A stretch of DNA of 46,201 nt from positions 1-46,201 of the forward strand of contig JANQNU010000044.1 of the NCBI GenBank assembly GCA_028279405.1, written 5' to 3'. The position numbers and the translations under genes were made by a program. Positions 1 to 8,188 of the stretch are shown in pieces. This DNA comes from Phycisphaerae bacterium (lineage in GTDB: Bacteria > Planctomycetota > Phycisphaerae > UBA1845 > Fen-1342). Under the pieces are notes generated by a model. The model had not been told where the DNA came from and ran no database searches. It saw only the letters and a program-made list of their open reading frames with translations. The stretch's first letter is position 1; every line of letters begins with the position of its first letter.

Positions 1-350
1 GCTCCTTTTGAAGGCAACTTCAAAACTCCTCGGCTGGTCGTTATACCAGCCAAGGAGCAACGGACGTTCATCCCAATCTAGAAGGGTGGGGCACCTCGCG
101 CGATTCAGGCAACGCCTTCCCGATCCCCTCGCTTGCGCTCGGGGCTCGTCCTGGGTGGGGTGGCACTGGCGGCTTGTCCGCCAGTGTTCTGAACGATCAG
201 GTCGTTGCTTGCGCTCCGGGGGAGCAAGCTCCCTTTGCGAGGCCCTTGTCTGCGCCAAAAAGGCCCCGGCGCGAACCCGACGCTCATCACATCGAGCCCC
301 GAGCGTCAAGCTTACTCTGGGGCAGCGTGTGCGAGCCAATCGCTCGGGCG
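1..350. repeat. Intergenic region with hairpins and dispersed repeat fragments
   Basis: No gene is supported here. Positions 6-25 form a perfect 8-bp hairpin (TTTTGAAG, loop GCAA, CTTCAAAA), followed by a second hairpin at about 26-57 (GGCTGG/CCAGCC core). Positions 84-99 hold the motif GGGTGGGGCACC seen in other gaps of the window. Positions 164-186 form CACTGGCGG-CTTGT-CCGCCAGTG, also found at 32697, 32875 and 37109. Positions about 209-320 are a diverged inverted copy of the 94-bp unit found in tandem at 23322. Open frames through this region come from repeat DNA and from the antisense of pntB, so they are not called. Confidence 0.7.
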
Positions 351-1835
351 CTACGAGCTCTTCAATTCGCTGACGATGCCGGTAATCGTGGCCTTGGCGT
401 CGCCGAAGAGCATGACGGTGTTCTGCAGGAAGAACAGCGGGTTCTCGATGCCGGCGTAGCCCGGATTCAAGCTGCGTTTGAGGACCATGACCGTCTTGGC
501 CTTGTCCACGTTGAAGATCGGCATCCCGTAGATCTGACTGCCGGGGTTGTCGCGCGCGTCGGGATTCACGACGTCATTGGCACCCACGACAATCACGACA
601 TCCGTCTGCTCCATCTCGCTGTTGAGATCAAGATCGTGCAGCTGCTCGTACGGCACGTTGGCTTCGGCCAACAGCACGTTCATGTGGCCGGGCATACGAC
701 CTGCGACCGGATGGATACCGTATTTGACGCTGACGTCCTTCTTGCCGAGCAGTTCGGCCATCTCCGCGACCGCGTGCTGCGCTTGCGCGACGGCCATTCC
801 GTACCCTGGGATGACGACGACATTCTGGGCGGCCTCGAGCACCATGACCGCTTCTTCGGGATCCATCTGCCGGACGGTGAGACCTTCCGCGCTGGCCGTC
901 GAGCCGGGGCCGGCCGCTTCCTGGCCGAATCCGCCCGCGAGGACGTTGATCATCGAGCGGTTCATCGCCTTGCACATGATCTGAGTCAGGATCAGCCCCG
1001 AAGCACCGACCAGCGAACCACTGATGATCAGGCCGGGGTTCTCCAGGACGAAGCCCGTCGCACACGCCGCGAGGCCCGAGTACGAATTCAAGAGTGCCAC
1101 AACCACCGGCATGTCGGCGCCGCCGATCGGAATCGTCAGCAGCACGCCGAGCAGCATCGCCAGCAGCAGCATGAGGATCACCGCCCAGTTGGCGGTCGGG
1201 TTGGCACCGAGGGCGTAGATCAGGCCGGCAGCCGCCAGCAACAGGACCAGGTTGACGACGTGCTGGCCCGGGTAGACCAGTGGATTACTGAGCCGTACGC
1301 CGCGAATGGACATCCCGCGCAGTTTGCCGAAGGCGATCAGGCTGCCAGTGAACGTCACCATGCCGATCAGCACGCTGAGGTTGACCGTCACTGCCGTATC
1401 GACACGCAGCACATCCTCCGCCGACCAGAACTCCGCCGACGCGACCATGGCCGATGCCAGACCGCCGGAGCCATTGAACAGAGCGACGAGCTCGGGCATG
1501 CCGGTCATCGCGACCCGGCGTGCCGCAAAGCCGCCGACGAGTCCGCCAACGAGCAGACCGGCGACGATGATCGGCCATTCCAGGCCGCCGCGCAGGAGCG
1601 TGACCACAATCGCGATCAGCATGCCCAGCATCGCGACGCGGTTACCGTTCCGCGCGGTCTTCGGCGACGAGAGCATCTTCAGTCCGAAGACGAAGAAGAC
1701 CGCCGAGATCGCATAGGACAGCGTCACCGCGAACTGCAGCAGCGCACCGTTCGTTGCGGACACCGCCTGGGTGGTGGTCGGCATCGTGCTCGTGACGCTC
1801 GCGAGGATCGAAGACAGGCTTGGGACCAGGTCCAT
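351..1835 (-). CDS. pntB: NAD(P) transhydrogenase subunit beta (PntB)
   Basis: This is the beta subunit of the proton-translocating nicotinamide nucleotide transhydrogenase, an inner-membrane enzyme that moves hydride from NADH to NADP+ at the cost of the proton gradient. The 494-residue length is normal for the family. The first ~270 residues are a series of hydrophobic helices (domain II). The C-terminal NADP(H)-binding domain III is complete and shows the GYGMAVAQAQ nucleotide-binding loop near residue 342, then HPVAGRMPGHMNVLLAEA and VVIVGANDVVNP. It is the last of three co-directional genes, 12 bases after pntAB, with a purine-rich AAGGGG ribosome site before its ATG. The three-gene split (AA, AB, B) is common in bacteria. 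Identification is secure. Confidence 0.96.
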   Translation of the reverse strand: MDLVPSLSSILASVTSTMPTTTQAVSATNGALLQFAVTLSYAISAVFFVFGLKMLSSPKTARNGNRVAMLGMLIAIVVTLLRGGLEWPIIVAGLLVGGLVGGFAARRVAMTGMPELVALFNGSGGLASAMVASAEFWSAEDVLRVDTAVTVNLSVLIGMVTFTGSLIAFGKLRGMSIRGVRLSNPLVYPGQHVVNLVLLLAAAGLIYALGANPTANWAVILMLLLAMLLGVLLTIPIGGADMPVVVALLNSYSGLAACATGFVLENPGLIISGSLVGASGLILTQIMCKAMNRSMINVLAGGFGQEAAGPGSTASAEGLTVRQMDPEEAVMVLEAAQNVVVIPGYGMAVAQAQHAVAEMAELLGKKDVSVKYGIHPVAGRMPGHMNVLLAEANVPYEQLHDLDLNSEMEQTDVVIVVGANDVVNPDARDNPGSQIYGMPIFNVDKAKTVMVLKRSLNPGYAGIENPLFFLQNTVMLFGDAKATITGIVSELKSS

Positions 1836-1847
1836 TCCGGGAACCCC

Positions 1848-2186
1848 TTACTTGCGTTTGAACATTTCAAGCATGCGGTCGGTGACGGCGAATCCGCCCA
1901 CCACGTTGATCGTGGCCAGCGCGACGGCCAAAAAGCCGAAGACGTAGCTGACCCAGCCATGTCCGCCGCCGGCGATCAACAGCGCGCCAACCACGGTGAT
2001 GCCGGAGATTGCGTTGGAACCGGACATCAACGGGGTGTGCAGCGTGGGCGGGACCTTGGAAATCACCTCGAAACCCAGCAGGATCGCCAGTACGAACGCC
2101 ACCAGACTGATCGAGAGCGACTTGAGCATCTCGACCGTCGCCTGTTCGGAGGCCGACTGGGCCAATAGCAGCACGGAATCAACCAT
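1848..2186 (-). CDS. pntAB: NAD(P) transhydrogenase subunit alpha, membrane part (PntAB)
   Basis: This 112-residue protein is the small membrane-embedded C-terminal piece of the transhydrogenase alpha subunit, encoded separately from the NAD-binding piece. It contributes helices to proton-conducting domain II. It has three to four hydrophobic segments and the family signature HTPLMSGSNAISGI in the middle, and it ends in a short basic tail (FKRK). It starts only 2 bases after the pntAA stop, with GGGGAG upstream as ribosome site, and is followed by pntB. That spacing indicates one operon and coupled translation of the three subunits. Length matches stand-alone PntAB proteins. Confidence 0.95.
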   Translation of the reverse strand: MVDSVLLLAQSASEQATVEMLKSLSISLVAFVLAILLGFEVISKVPPTLHTPLMSGSNAISGITVVGALLIAGGGHGWVSYVFGFLAVALATINVVGGFAVTDRMLEMFKRK

Positions 2187-2188
2187 GG

Positions 2189-3328
2189 TCAGGACTCCCC
2201 GCCGGCCAGCGCTTTGTTGACACCCTCATGACGGATCCCACCATCATGCGTCACCAGCGCGCCGGCGATGATTTCGTCTTCGAGATCGAGCTGGAACTGG
2301 CCTTCCTTCCAGAACTCCAGGATGAACGTCGTCATGTTCCGCGACCACAGCGTGCTGCCGTGAAAAGGCATCGTCGATGGCAGATTCAACGGCGCGCAGA
2401 TCTTGACGTGATGATGCGTGGACGTCGTGCCCGGCTCCGTCAACTCGCAGTTGCCGCCGGCCTCCGCCGCCAGGTCCACGATGACCGAGCCGGGACGCAT
2501 CTTCTCGACCATCGCTCCGGTGATCAGCTTCGGCGCCTTCACGCCGCCGATCAGCGCCGTCGTAATCACGACATCGCTCGCGGCGCAGCGGTCGGCGATG
2601 AGCTGGGCCTGCTTCTCGTAGAATTCTTTCGACAGTTCCTTCGCGTAGCCGCCGGCAGTCTCCGCATCTTCGCCGGCGTCCACCCCGACGAACTTGCCGC
2701 CGAGACTCTCGATCTGCTCCTTGACCGACGAACGGGTATCGGTCGCTTCGACGCTGCCGCCGAGTCGTTTGGCGGTCGCGATCGCCTGCAAGCCGGCGAC
2801 GCCCGCACCGATGATGAACACCTTAGCCGGGAAGACCGTGCCCGCGGCCGTCATGAACATCGGGAAGTACTTGTTGACCTCGACGGACGCGATCAGCACG
2901 GCCTTGTAGCCGGCGATATTCGCCATCGAGGAAAGCGTGTCCATCGACTGGGCCCGCGTGGTCCGCGGGATGCAATCCGTCGAGAACGCGCTGACCTTCT
3001 GACTTGCGAGCTGCTGAACCCGTTCCACGTTGCGGATCGGCAGCAGGGGCCCGATCAGCTTGCACCCCGCCGGTAGGGCGGCGACATCGTCCGCCTCCGG
3101 GACGGAAACGGTCAGCAGGAAGTCGGTCTCCGCCAGCAGCTTGCCGCGGTCGGGCTCGATCGTCGCACCGACCGACACGTAATCGCCGTCGGTGAAGCTC
3201 GAAGCCACGCCGGCGTCCGCCTCGACCACGACCGTGATGTCCTTGGCGACCAGCTTCTTGACGGATTCGGGCACGAGCGCGACGCGGTTCTCGTGCTCGC
3301 GAACCTCCTTCGGGACGCCGATCTTCAT
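2189..3328 (-). CDS. pntAA: NAD(P) transhydrogenase subunit alpha, NAD-binding part (PntAA)
   Basis: This is the soluble NAD(H)-binding domain I of the transhydrogenase, related to alanine dehydrogenase. The N terminus MKIGVPKEVREHENRVALVP is the family signature. A Rossmann GAGVAGLQAIATAKRLGG motif lies near residue 172, and the segment AEAGGNCELT is also typical. I chose the ATG at 3328, giving 379 residues, because it matches family N termini and has GGGGA six bases upstream. An in-frame ATG at 3340 would add four residues. It is first in the pntAA-pntAB-pntB operon. A possible promoter lies about 70 bases upstream (see 3398-3427). Confidence 0.95.
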   Translation of the reverse strand: MKIGVPKEVREHENRVALVPESVKKLVAKDITVVVEADAGVASSFTDGDYVSVGATIEPDRGKLLAETDFLLTVSVPEADDVAALPAGCKLIGPLLPIRNVERVQQLASQKVSAFSTDCIPRTTRAQSMDTLSSMANIAGYKAVLIASVEVNKYFPMFMTAAGTVFPAKVFIIGAGVAGLQAIATAKRLGGSVEATDTRSSVKEQIESLGGKFVGVDAGEDAETAGGYAKELSKEFYEKQAQLIADRCAASDVVITTALIGGVKAPKLITGAMVEKMRPGSVIVDLAAEAGGNCELTEPGTTSTHHHVKICAPLNLPSTMPFHGSTLWSRNMTTFILEFWKEGQFQLDLEDEIIAGALVTHDGGIRHEGVNKALAGGES

Positions 3329-3837
3329 TGATGTCCCCATCTGAACTCGGTTTTTTGGGAAGCCGACCGCGCCAGCTAGTCGGAGCTTTCAAACATGAGT
3401 ATACGTCAACTTGCGCATCGGTACAAAGGCACACCCGCGCTCAGTTTCGTAAAGCCTTGATGGAACTGAAAGAACGTCGCAAAAAAACATTCGCATGTTC
3501 ATCATTCTCATACACCGCTGTGTTTCAGGAGCGCCGTACGCCAACATCAATCGTGCCGCGCGCCATGCATCAAACGCAGCCGGCTGCGCGAAGACGCGCA
3601 TCGCGCAATAACGGCGCGTGCGCGGTAGGCCGGGGGTAGGTCTGCATGAACACCGAGGTGGCATGGGTTGTGCTCTATCAGTGTTCAGGGTTGCTTGGAG
3701 GCAATGGCTCCGTTCACGAGGCTCGGGGCTTGTGATGTGGGGGCAGCGCCGATGCGAGCCCGGAGCGCAAGCGACGGGGCTATCGCCCCGCGCTCCTTGA
3801 ACCCCTTGTTGGTAGAGCCAACACGCGCGAGCACGGG
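3329..3837. other. Intergenic region, no gene supported
   Basis: The gap between pntAA and the zinc-ribbon gene holds the pntAA upstream region, a relatively A/T-rich stretch, and repeat relics. About 3646-3700 resembles the element at 32595-32640 (AACACCG-GGTGGCA ... CAGTGTTCAGG) but its hairpin arms have decayed. About 3749-3800 has the motif GCGAGCCCGGAGCGCAAGCG, also found near 36929, followed by the small hairpin CGGGGC-TAT-CGCCCCG. Open frames here lack ribosome sites and family resemblance. Confidence 0.6.
3398..3427 (-). promoter_or_regulatory. Possible sigma-70 promoter for pntAA
   Basis: On the minus strand TATACT (3398-3403) is a good -10 box, preceded after 18 bases by a weak -35-like TTTGTA at about 3422-3427. 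Transcription would start near 3391 and leave a leader of ~60 bases before pntAA. The -35 match is poor, so this is only a candidate. Confidence 0.35.
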
Positions 3838-4578
3838 CTATTCTTCGAACGTGTACCATTGCGGCGTCAGCCATGTTGTGGGACGCGGGGCCGTCTCGGG
3901 CCCGGGCGGGGGATCGTGAACGAAGCCGATCGGGTCGATTATGTTGTGCCCGGTTGTGAAGTAGGTAGAGCGGGCGTCCCGGCCGGACGAAATCCCCTCG
4001 ATCCGATACAGCCCGATCCAGCGGGGCCGTGCGTCGCCGTTTTCGCGGAAGCGAGTGACGGCCTCCTCGAAGGCCGACTGGCTCAGCTTGAATCGCACCC
4101 ACAACGGCCAGGGGTAGACCGCACAGCTTGCCACGAGCAGAACGCACATGGGCGCCACGAACCAGCGGCCGATGTGCCGTCGACGGGTGGGCCCGTCAGA
4201 CGACGTGCGGCTGGTGTCCAGCGCTACGCACAGGCCTCGGATAACGGCCGCCGCGACCAGCAAGAATGCGGTCGGCAATCCGCACAGAAATGTACCTATG
4301 AACAGCACCGTAAGCCCGTCGTTCGCACTGACCTCCAGCAGTCCAAGAACGGTCAGCAGCGCCAACAGCCAGCACTCGATCCGTGTCGGCGGCCGTGCCA
4401 GCCTATGCCAAAGAGCAGCGCGGCGGGAACCGCGATAGGTCGTCGGGTCGGCCGGATCGAACGCGCGGCCACACTCCGGGCAGTTTCGACGGCTCAGGCC
4501 GGTGAGCCGATAGCCGCAGTCGAGGCAAGTGGCTTGCGGGACTGGAGCGGTCGGTGGCGTGGAGAAGCGGATTGGCAT
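3838..4578 (-). CDS. Hypothetical zinc-ribbon membrane protein
   Basis: I do not recognise a characterised family. The 246-residue protein opens with a zinc ribbon made by C18-x2-C21 and C33-x2-C36 (CLDCGYRLTGL...CPECG), a head common on planctomycete membrane proteins of unknown role. Two hydrophobic stretches at roughly residues 68-113 and a third near 138-155 suggest three or four membrane helices. The C-terminal ~85 residues are polar and hold no motif I can name. It stands alone, convergent with nothing and divergent from the metal importer 340 bases away. The coding call rests on the intact zinc ribbon and membrane pattern. Confidence 0.75.
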   Translation of the reverse strand: MPIRFSTPPTAPVPQATCLDCGYRLTGLSRRNCPECGRAFDPADPTTYRGSRRAALWHRLARPPTRIECWLLALLTVLGLLEVSANDGLTVLFIGTFLCGLPTAFLLVAAAVIRGLCVALDTSRTSSDGPTRRRHIGRWFVAPMCVLLVASCAVYPWPLWVRFKLSQSAFEEAVTRFRENGDARPRWIGLYRIEGISSGRDARSTYFTTGHNIIDPIGFVHDPPPGPETAPRPTTWLTPQWYTFEE

Positions 4579-4915
4579 CAGCCGAACAGTACGCTGGTAC
4601 TTGGCGAAGGTTCAAGACCGGGCCCGTCTCATTGCGAGCGCTGCGATTGCCGACTGCGTTGCGAAGGTACGGCCAGCATGCCGAGCGCTGCGCGTCGGCA
4701 TGCATCCGACGTATCCCGAACGCCTTGCTCGCCGGGGGTCGCGGACTACAAGATCCGTCGAACGATCGGCCGATGACTATTATCAGACGTCGTCGGGCGC
4801 GCTTGCAATTGAAATGTAGCACGATATACTTTTATTACCATGTGTAACGGCGTCCGTCGGCCGCAGGCGCGGGATCGGCGTTCGCTTGCAGAGCGCCACG
4901 AGTGCGAAGGGACTC
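4579..4915. other. Intergenic region upstream of the metal importer
   Basis: No gene is supported in the gap between the divergent zinc-ribbon gene and the metal importer operon. The only feature I can point to is the promoter at 4803-4830 and a small inverted repeat just downstream of it, both described separately. Confidence 0.5.
4803..4847 (+). promoter_or_regulatory. Promoter and possible operator of the metal importer operon
   Basis: TTGCAA (4803-4808), a 16-base spacer and TATACT (4825-4830) form a plausible sigma-70 promoter in an A/T-rich pocket, with a predicted start near 4837. A short inverted repeat TTAC-N5-GTAA (4835-4847) sits on that start point, where a metal-dependent repressor could act. 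The repeat is short and matches no known metal-box consensus, so the operator is speculative. Confidence 0.45.
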
Positions 4916-5926
4916 ATGATGACCATCGGTATTCGTTTAATCGCGGCGACCGCGATGATTCTCGGTCTGTTCGGCCTGCCCGGATGTGACAGTGCCTCCA
5001 CTGCGGGCCAGCAGCAGCCGCGGCAACGGGCGTCGGGGGAGAAGTATCGGGTCGTCTGCACGGTTGGGATGGTCGCGGACATCGTTCGCGAAGTGGTCGG
5101 CGAGCAGGCGGAAGTGCAGGGTATCATTGGCGAGGGGGTCGACCCGCACTTGTACAGTCCGACCCGCAACGACATCGCGGCGTTGCAATCGGCGGACGTG
5201 ATTTTCTACTCGGGCTTGATGCTCGAGGGCAAGATGGCGGACGCGTTGGTCAAGGTAGCGCGGACGGGTAAGCCGGTATACGCGGTGACCGAGGAGATCG
5301 AAGCTTCATACCTGCTCGAGCCGCCCGGGGCTGTAGGGCACGCCGACCCGCACGTGTGGATGGACGTCAAGGCCTGGAGTCAAGCGACGCGGGTGGTCGC
5401 GGACGCGTTGGGTACCTACGATTCGAAGCATGCACCGGTCTACAGGGACAACGCCGAGCGGTATCGGGCGGAGTTGGCCAAGCTCGATACGTATGCGAAG
5501 TCTGTGATCGCATCGATTCCGCGTGAACAGCGCGTGCTCGTGACCGCGCACGACGCGTTCAACTACTTTGGTCGGGCTTATGGGATCGCTGTACAGGGGA
5601 TCCAGGGAATCTCGACCGAGTCGGAGGCTGGTTTGCAGGACATTCGTCGACTGATCGACTATATCGTCGAGAAGCGGGTGCGAGCGGTTTTTGTCGAAAC
5701 GAGCGTTGCCGACAAGAACGTACGGGCATTGATCGAAGGTGCCGAGGCGCGTGGCCATTCGCTGGTGATCGGTGGCAGCTTGTTCTCGGATGCGATGGGC
5801 AAGCCCGGGACGTACGAAGGAACCTATCTGGGCATGATCGATCACAACGCGACGACGATCGCGCGGGCGCTGGGCGGCGAGGCACCGACCGGCGGAATGC
5901 AGGGCAAGTTGACGGGCGGCGAATGA
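4916..5926 (+). CDS. Metal ABC transporter substrate-binding lipoprotein (TroA/ZnuA family)
   Basis: This is the extracytoplasmic metal-binding component of a Mn/Zn/Fe ABC importer (cluster A-I, TroA/MntC type). The 336-residue product starts with a lipoprotein signal peptide ending in LPGC, so it should be lipid-anchored. The four ligand positions of TroA-like proteins are all present: H78 (GVDPHLY), H146 (ADPHVW), H212 (TAHDAF) and D292 (SDAMG). There is no long His-rich loop of the zinc-specific ZnuA type, which leans towards Mn or Fe, though metal choice cannot be fixed from this. The start is set by GAAGGGA a few bases upstream; the adjacent ATG at 4919 is equally possible. It overlaps the ATPase gene by ATGA. 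Confidence 0.93.
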   Translation: MMTIGIRLIAATAMILGLFGLPGCDSASTAGQQQPRQRASGEKYRVVCTVGMVADIVREVVGEQAEVQGIIGEGVDPHLYSPTRNDIAALQSADVIFYSGLMLEGKMADALVKVARTGKPVYAVTEEIEASYLLEPPGAVGHADPHVWMDVKAWSQATRVVADALGTYDSKHAPVYRDNAERYRAELAKLDTYAKSVIASIPREQRVLVTAHDAFNYFGRAYGIAVQGIQGISTESEAGLQDIRRLIDYIVEKRVRAVFVETSVADKNVRALIEGAEARGHSLVIGGSLFSDAMGKPGTYEGTYLGMIDHNATTIARALGGEAPTGGMQGKLTGGE

Positions 5927-6795
5927 TGTTGCACCAGAATCGACCACTCGTCAGTGATGAGGCGTCGAAGCCGTCTGCGCCCGAGGTCGTCCAGCGTACG
6001 GCGGACCCGGTTGCCACCGGCGCCGAGCACCCCGAAACGGCGCCGCTTTCGATGCACGATGTCACGGTGGCGTACCATCGCAAGCCGGTGCTTTGGGACG
6101 TCGATTTCGATGCGCCCGAAGGCCATTTGATCGGGATCGTCGGACCGAACGGTGCGGGCAAGAGCACGTTGCTCAAGGCGGTGCTCGATCTCGTGCCGCG
6201 CGTCAGCGGTATCGTGACGATTTTCGGTCGCCCTTATCGCACGCAGCGACAGCGGGTCGGCTACGTTCCACAACGCGAGAGCGTCGATTGGGATTTTCCG
6301 GTGAGCGCTCTCGATGTCGTTACGATGGGGCGCTACGGACGAATCGGCTGGTTCAAGCCGGTCGGCCGTGCGGACAAGGAGGCCGCGCATGCGGCGCTCG
6401 ATCGAGTGGGCATGGCTGACTACGCAAAGCGGCAGATCAGTCAACTTTCGGGTGGTCAGCAGCAGCGGGTCTTTCTGGCGCGGGCGCTGGCTCAGGAAGC
6501 GGATCTCTACCTGATGGACGAGCCTTTCGCGGGTGTCGATGCGGCGACCGAGAAGGCGATCATTCGGATCCTGCAGGAGCTTCGGGAAAAGCGACGGACG
6601 GTGCTCGTCGTACACCACGACCTTCAAACAGTCCCGGAGTACTTCGACCACGTCGTGTTGCTCAACATGCGCGTTGTCGCCCAGGGTCCGACTTCGGAGG
6701 TATTCACACCGGAGAACCTGCGGAAGACCTATGGTGGCCGGTTGACGCTGCTCGAGGAAGCGGCGCATGCCATCAAGCGTGGCGGACACGGGTGA
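5923..6795 (+). CDS. Metal ABC transporter ATP-binding protein (TroB/ZnuC family)
   Basis: This is the ATPase that powers the metal importer. All core motifs are intact: Walker A GPNGAGKS (residues 74-81), signature LSGGQ (175-179) followed by [10 protein letters not shown], and Walker B LYLMDEP with D199 and E200, then the switch histidine region VHHDL. Its length of 290 residues includes about 45 extra N-terminal residues before the usual start of the domain. It overlaps the binding-protein gene by ATGA at 5923-5926, so translation is probably coupled. The neighbours on both sides encode the other importer parts. Closest analogues by motif are TroB, MntB and YtgB. Confidence 0.95.
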   Translation: MMLHQNRPLVSDEASKPSAPEVVQRTADPVATGAEHPETAPLSMHDVTVAYHRKPVLWDVDFDAPEGHLIGIVGPNGAGKSTLLKAVLDLVPRVSGIVTIFGRPYRTQRQRVGYVPQRESVDWDFPVSALDVVTMGRYGRIGWFKPVGRADKEAAHAALDRVGMADYAKRQISQLSGGQQQRVFLARALAQEADLYLMDEPFAGVDAATEKAIIRILQELREKRRTVLVVHHDLQTVPEYFDHVVLLNMRVVAQGPTSEVFTPENLRKTYGGRLTLLEEAAHAIKRGGHG

Positions 6796-6799
6796 TCGC

Positions 6800-8188
6800 A
6801 TGTCGACCGGCGTGACGCACGCAAGTCGGTTCGTGGACGAGCTTCTGCATGTCCTGACGCTGCAGGATTACAACACGAACGTCGTGGTCGTCGGCGTCAG
6901 TGCTCTGGGACTGGCCTGTGGACTGATCGGGAGCTTCCTGCTGTTGCGGAAGCGGGCGCTGCTCGGCGACGCGATCAGTCATGCGATGTTGCCGGGGATT
7001 GCGGGCGCCTTCATGGTCATGTCGGCACTCGGCGGCAGCGGGAAATCGCTGGTCGGGTTGCTCATCGGGGCGGCGATCTCCGGCGCAGCGGGGTTGGCGT
7101 GCATTCTGTTGATCCGTCATTTCTCGCGTATCAAGGAAGACGCGGCACTCGGCATCATCTTGAGCGTATTCTTCGGATTGGGGGTCGTACTGCTGACCTT
7201 GATTCAGCAGATGCGCACGGCCAGCGCCGCCGGTCTGGAGTCGTTCATTTACGGCAAGACCGCCTCGATGCTGGCAAGTGACGCGATCGCGATCCTGATC
7301 GCTGCGGTCGTGATCTCGATTGCCTGCCTGGTCCTCTTCAAGGAGTTCACCGTTCTCTCGTTTGATCAGGCATATGCGCAGTCGCAGGGGTTTCCGGTGC
7401 ACGGTCTCGATATCGTGATGACGGCGCTGGTCATTGCGGTGATGGTCATCGGATTACAGGCGGTGGGGTTGATTCTGATGATCGCGATGCTGGTGATTCC
7501 GCCGGCGGCGGCGCGGTTCTGGACGGATCGGCTGCACCGAATGCTGTTCTGTGCCGGCGCCATCGGATTGCTCAGCGGGCTCTTCGGCGCCCTGATCAGC
7601 ACGCTCACTCCGCGGATGCCGGCGGGAGCAGTGATCGTGCTGGTGGCCGGCGCGATCTTTTTCGTCAGCATGGTGTTCGGGACGGCGCGCGGCGTCGTGC
7701 GGCGCGTGGTAGAACACGTCGGGCTGGCGCGCAAGGTCGCGCTGCAGCACTTGCTGCGTGCCATGTACGAGTTGCGCGAAGCGCAGGCCGACTGCGAGGT
7801 CACGCCGACGGTCTTGCAAGAAGGACGCTTTAGCGCGGATGCGCTCCAGCCCCGTCGCGCCTGGAACGGTGGCGAACTGCAGCAAGCGATTCGGCTTGCA
7901 CGTCGGGCCGGGTATCTGACGCCGGACAGCCGCGGCGGCGTGCGACTGACCGAGTCCGGAGCAAACGCCGCGATTCATGTCGTTCGCAATCACCGGCTTT
8001 GGGAGATCTTTCTGATTACGCACGCGGACATCGCGCCGAGTCATGTCGATCGCGACGCGGACATGGTCGAGCACGTTCTCGACCCGGCGATGATCGCCGA
8101 ACTCGAGGCGGTGCTGGCCAAGACGGACCCGGCGTTGGCTACGCTGGCCAGCCCGCATCACCTGCCGAGCGCCGGAGGTGCGGGATGA
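6800..8188 (+). CDS. Metal ABC permease fused to a DtxR/MntR-like module (first)
   Basis: Residues 1-~300 are a full ABC-3 family permease (TroC/ZnuB/YtgC) with eight or nine hydrophobic helices and the family motif ALLGDAISHAMLPG. From about residue 314 the chain continues into a DtxR/MntR-like module: a winged-helix region ending in GGVRLTESG, then the dimerisation helices with NHRLWE (H398) and DMVEH (D421, E424, H425). These align with MntR metal ligands H77, E99, E102 and H103, with Asp in place of E99. The C-terminal CPHG-x-PIP motif of DtxR is degraded to SPHHLPS. I start at ATG 6800, four bases after the ATPase stop; an ATG at 6767 is possible. Chlamydial YtgCR has the same kind of fusion. 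Confidence 0.9.
   Translation: MSTGVTHASRFVDELLHVLTLQDYNTNVVVVGVSALGLACGLIGSFLLLRKRALLGDAISHAMLPGIAGAFMVMSALGGSGKSLVGLLIGAAISGAAGLACILLIRHFSRIKEDAALGIILSVFFGLGVVLLTLIQQMRTASAAGLESFIYGKTASMLASDAIAILIAAVVISIACLVLFKEFTVLSFDQAYAQSQGFPVHGLDIVMTALVIAVMVIGLQAVGLILMIAMLVIPPAAARFWTDRLHRMLFCAGAIGLLSGLFGALISTLTPRMPAGAVIVLVAGAIFFVSMVFGTARGVVRRVVEHVGLARKVALQHLLRAMYELREAQADCEVTPTVLQEGRFSADALQPRRAWNGGELQQAIRLARRAGYLTPDSRGGVRLTESGANAAIHVVRNHRLWEIFLITHADIAPSHVDRDADMVEHVLDPAMIAELEAVLAKTDPALATLASPHHLPSAGGAG

Noticed and set aside
174-2168. A plus-strand open frame of about 660 codons across pntB/pntAB
   Set aside because: It is a high-GC antisense shadow of two well-recognised genes, with Arg/His/Asp/Gln-biased composition.
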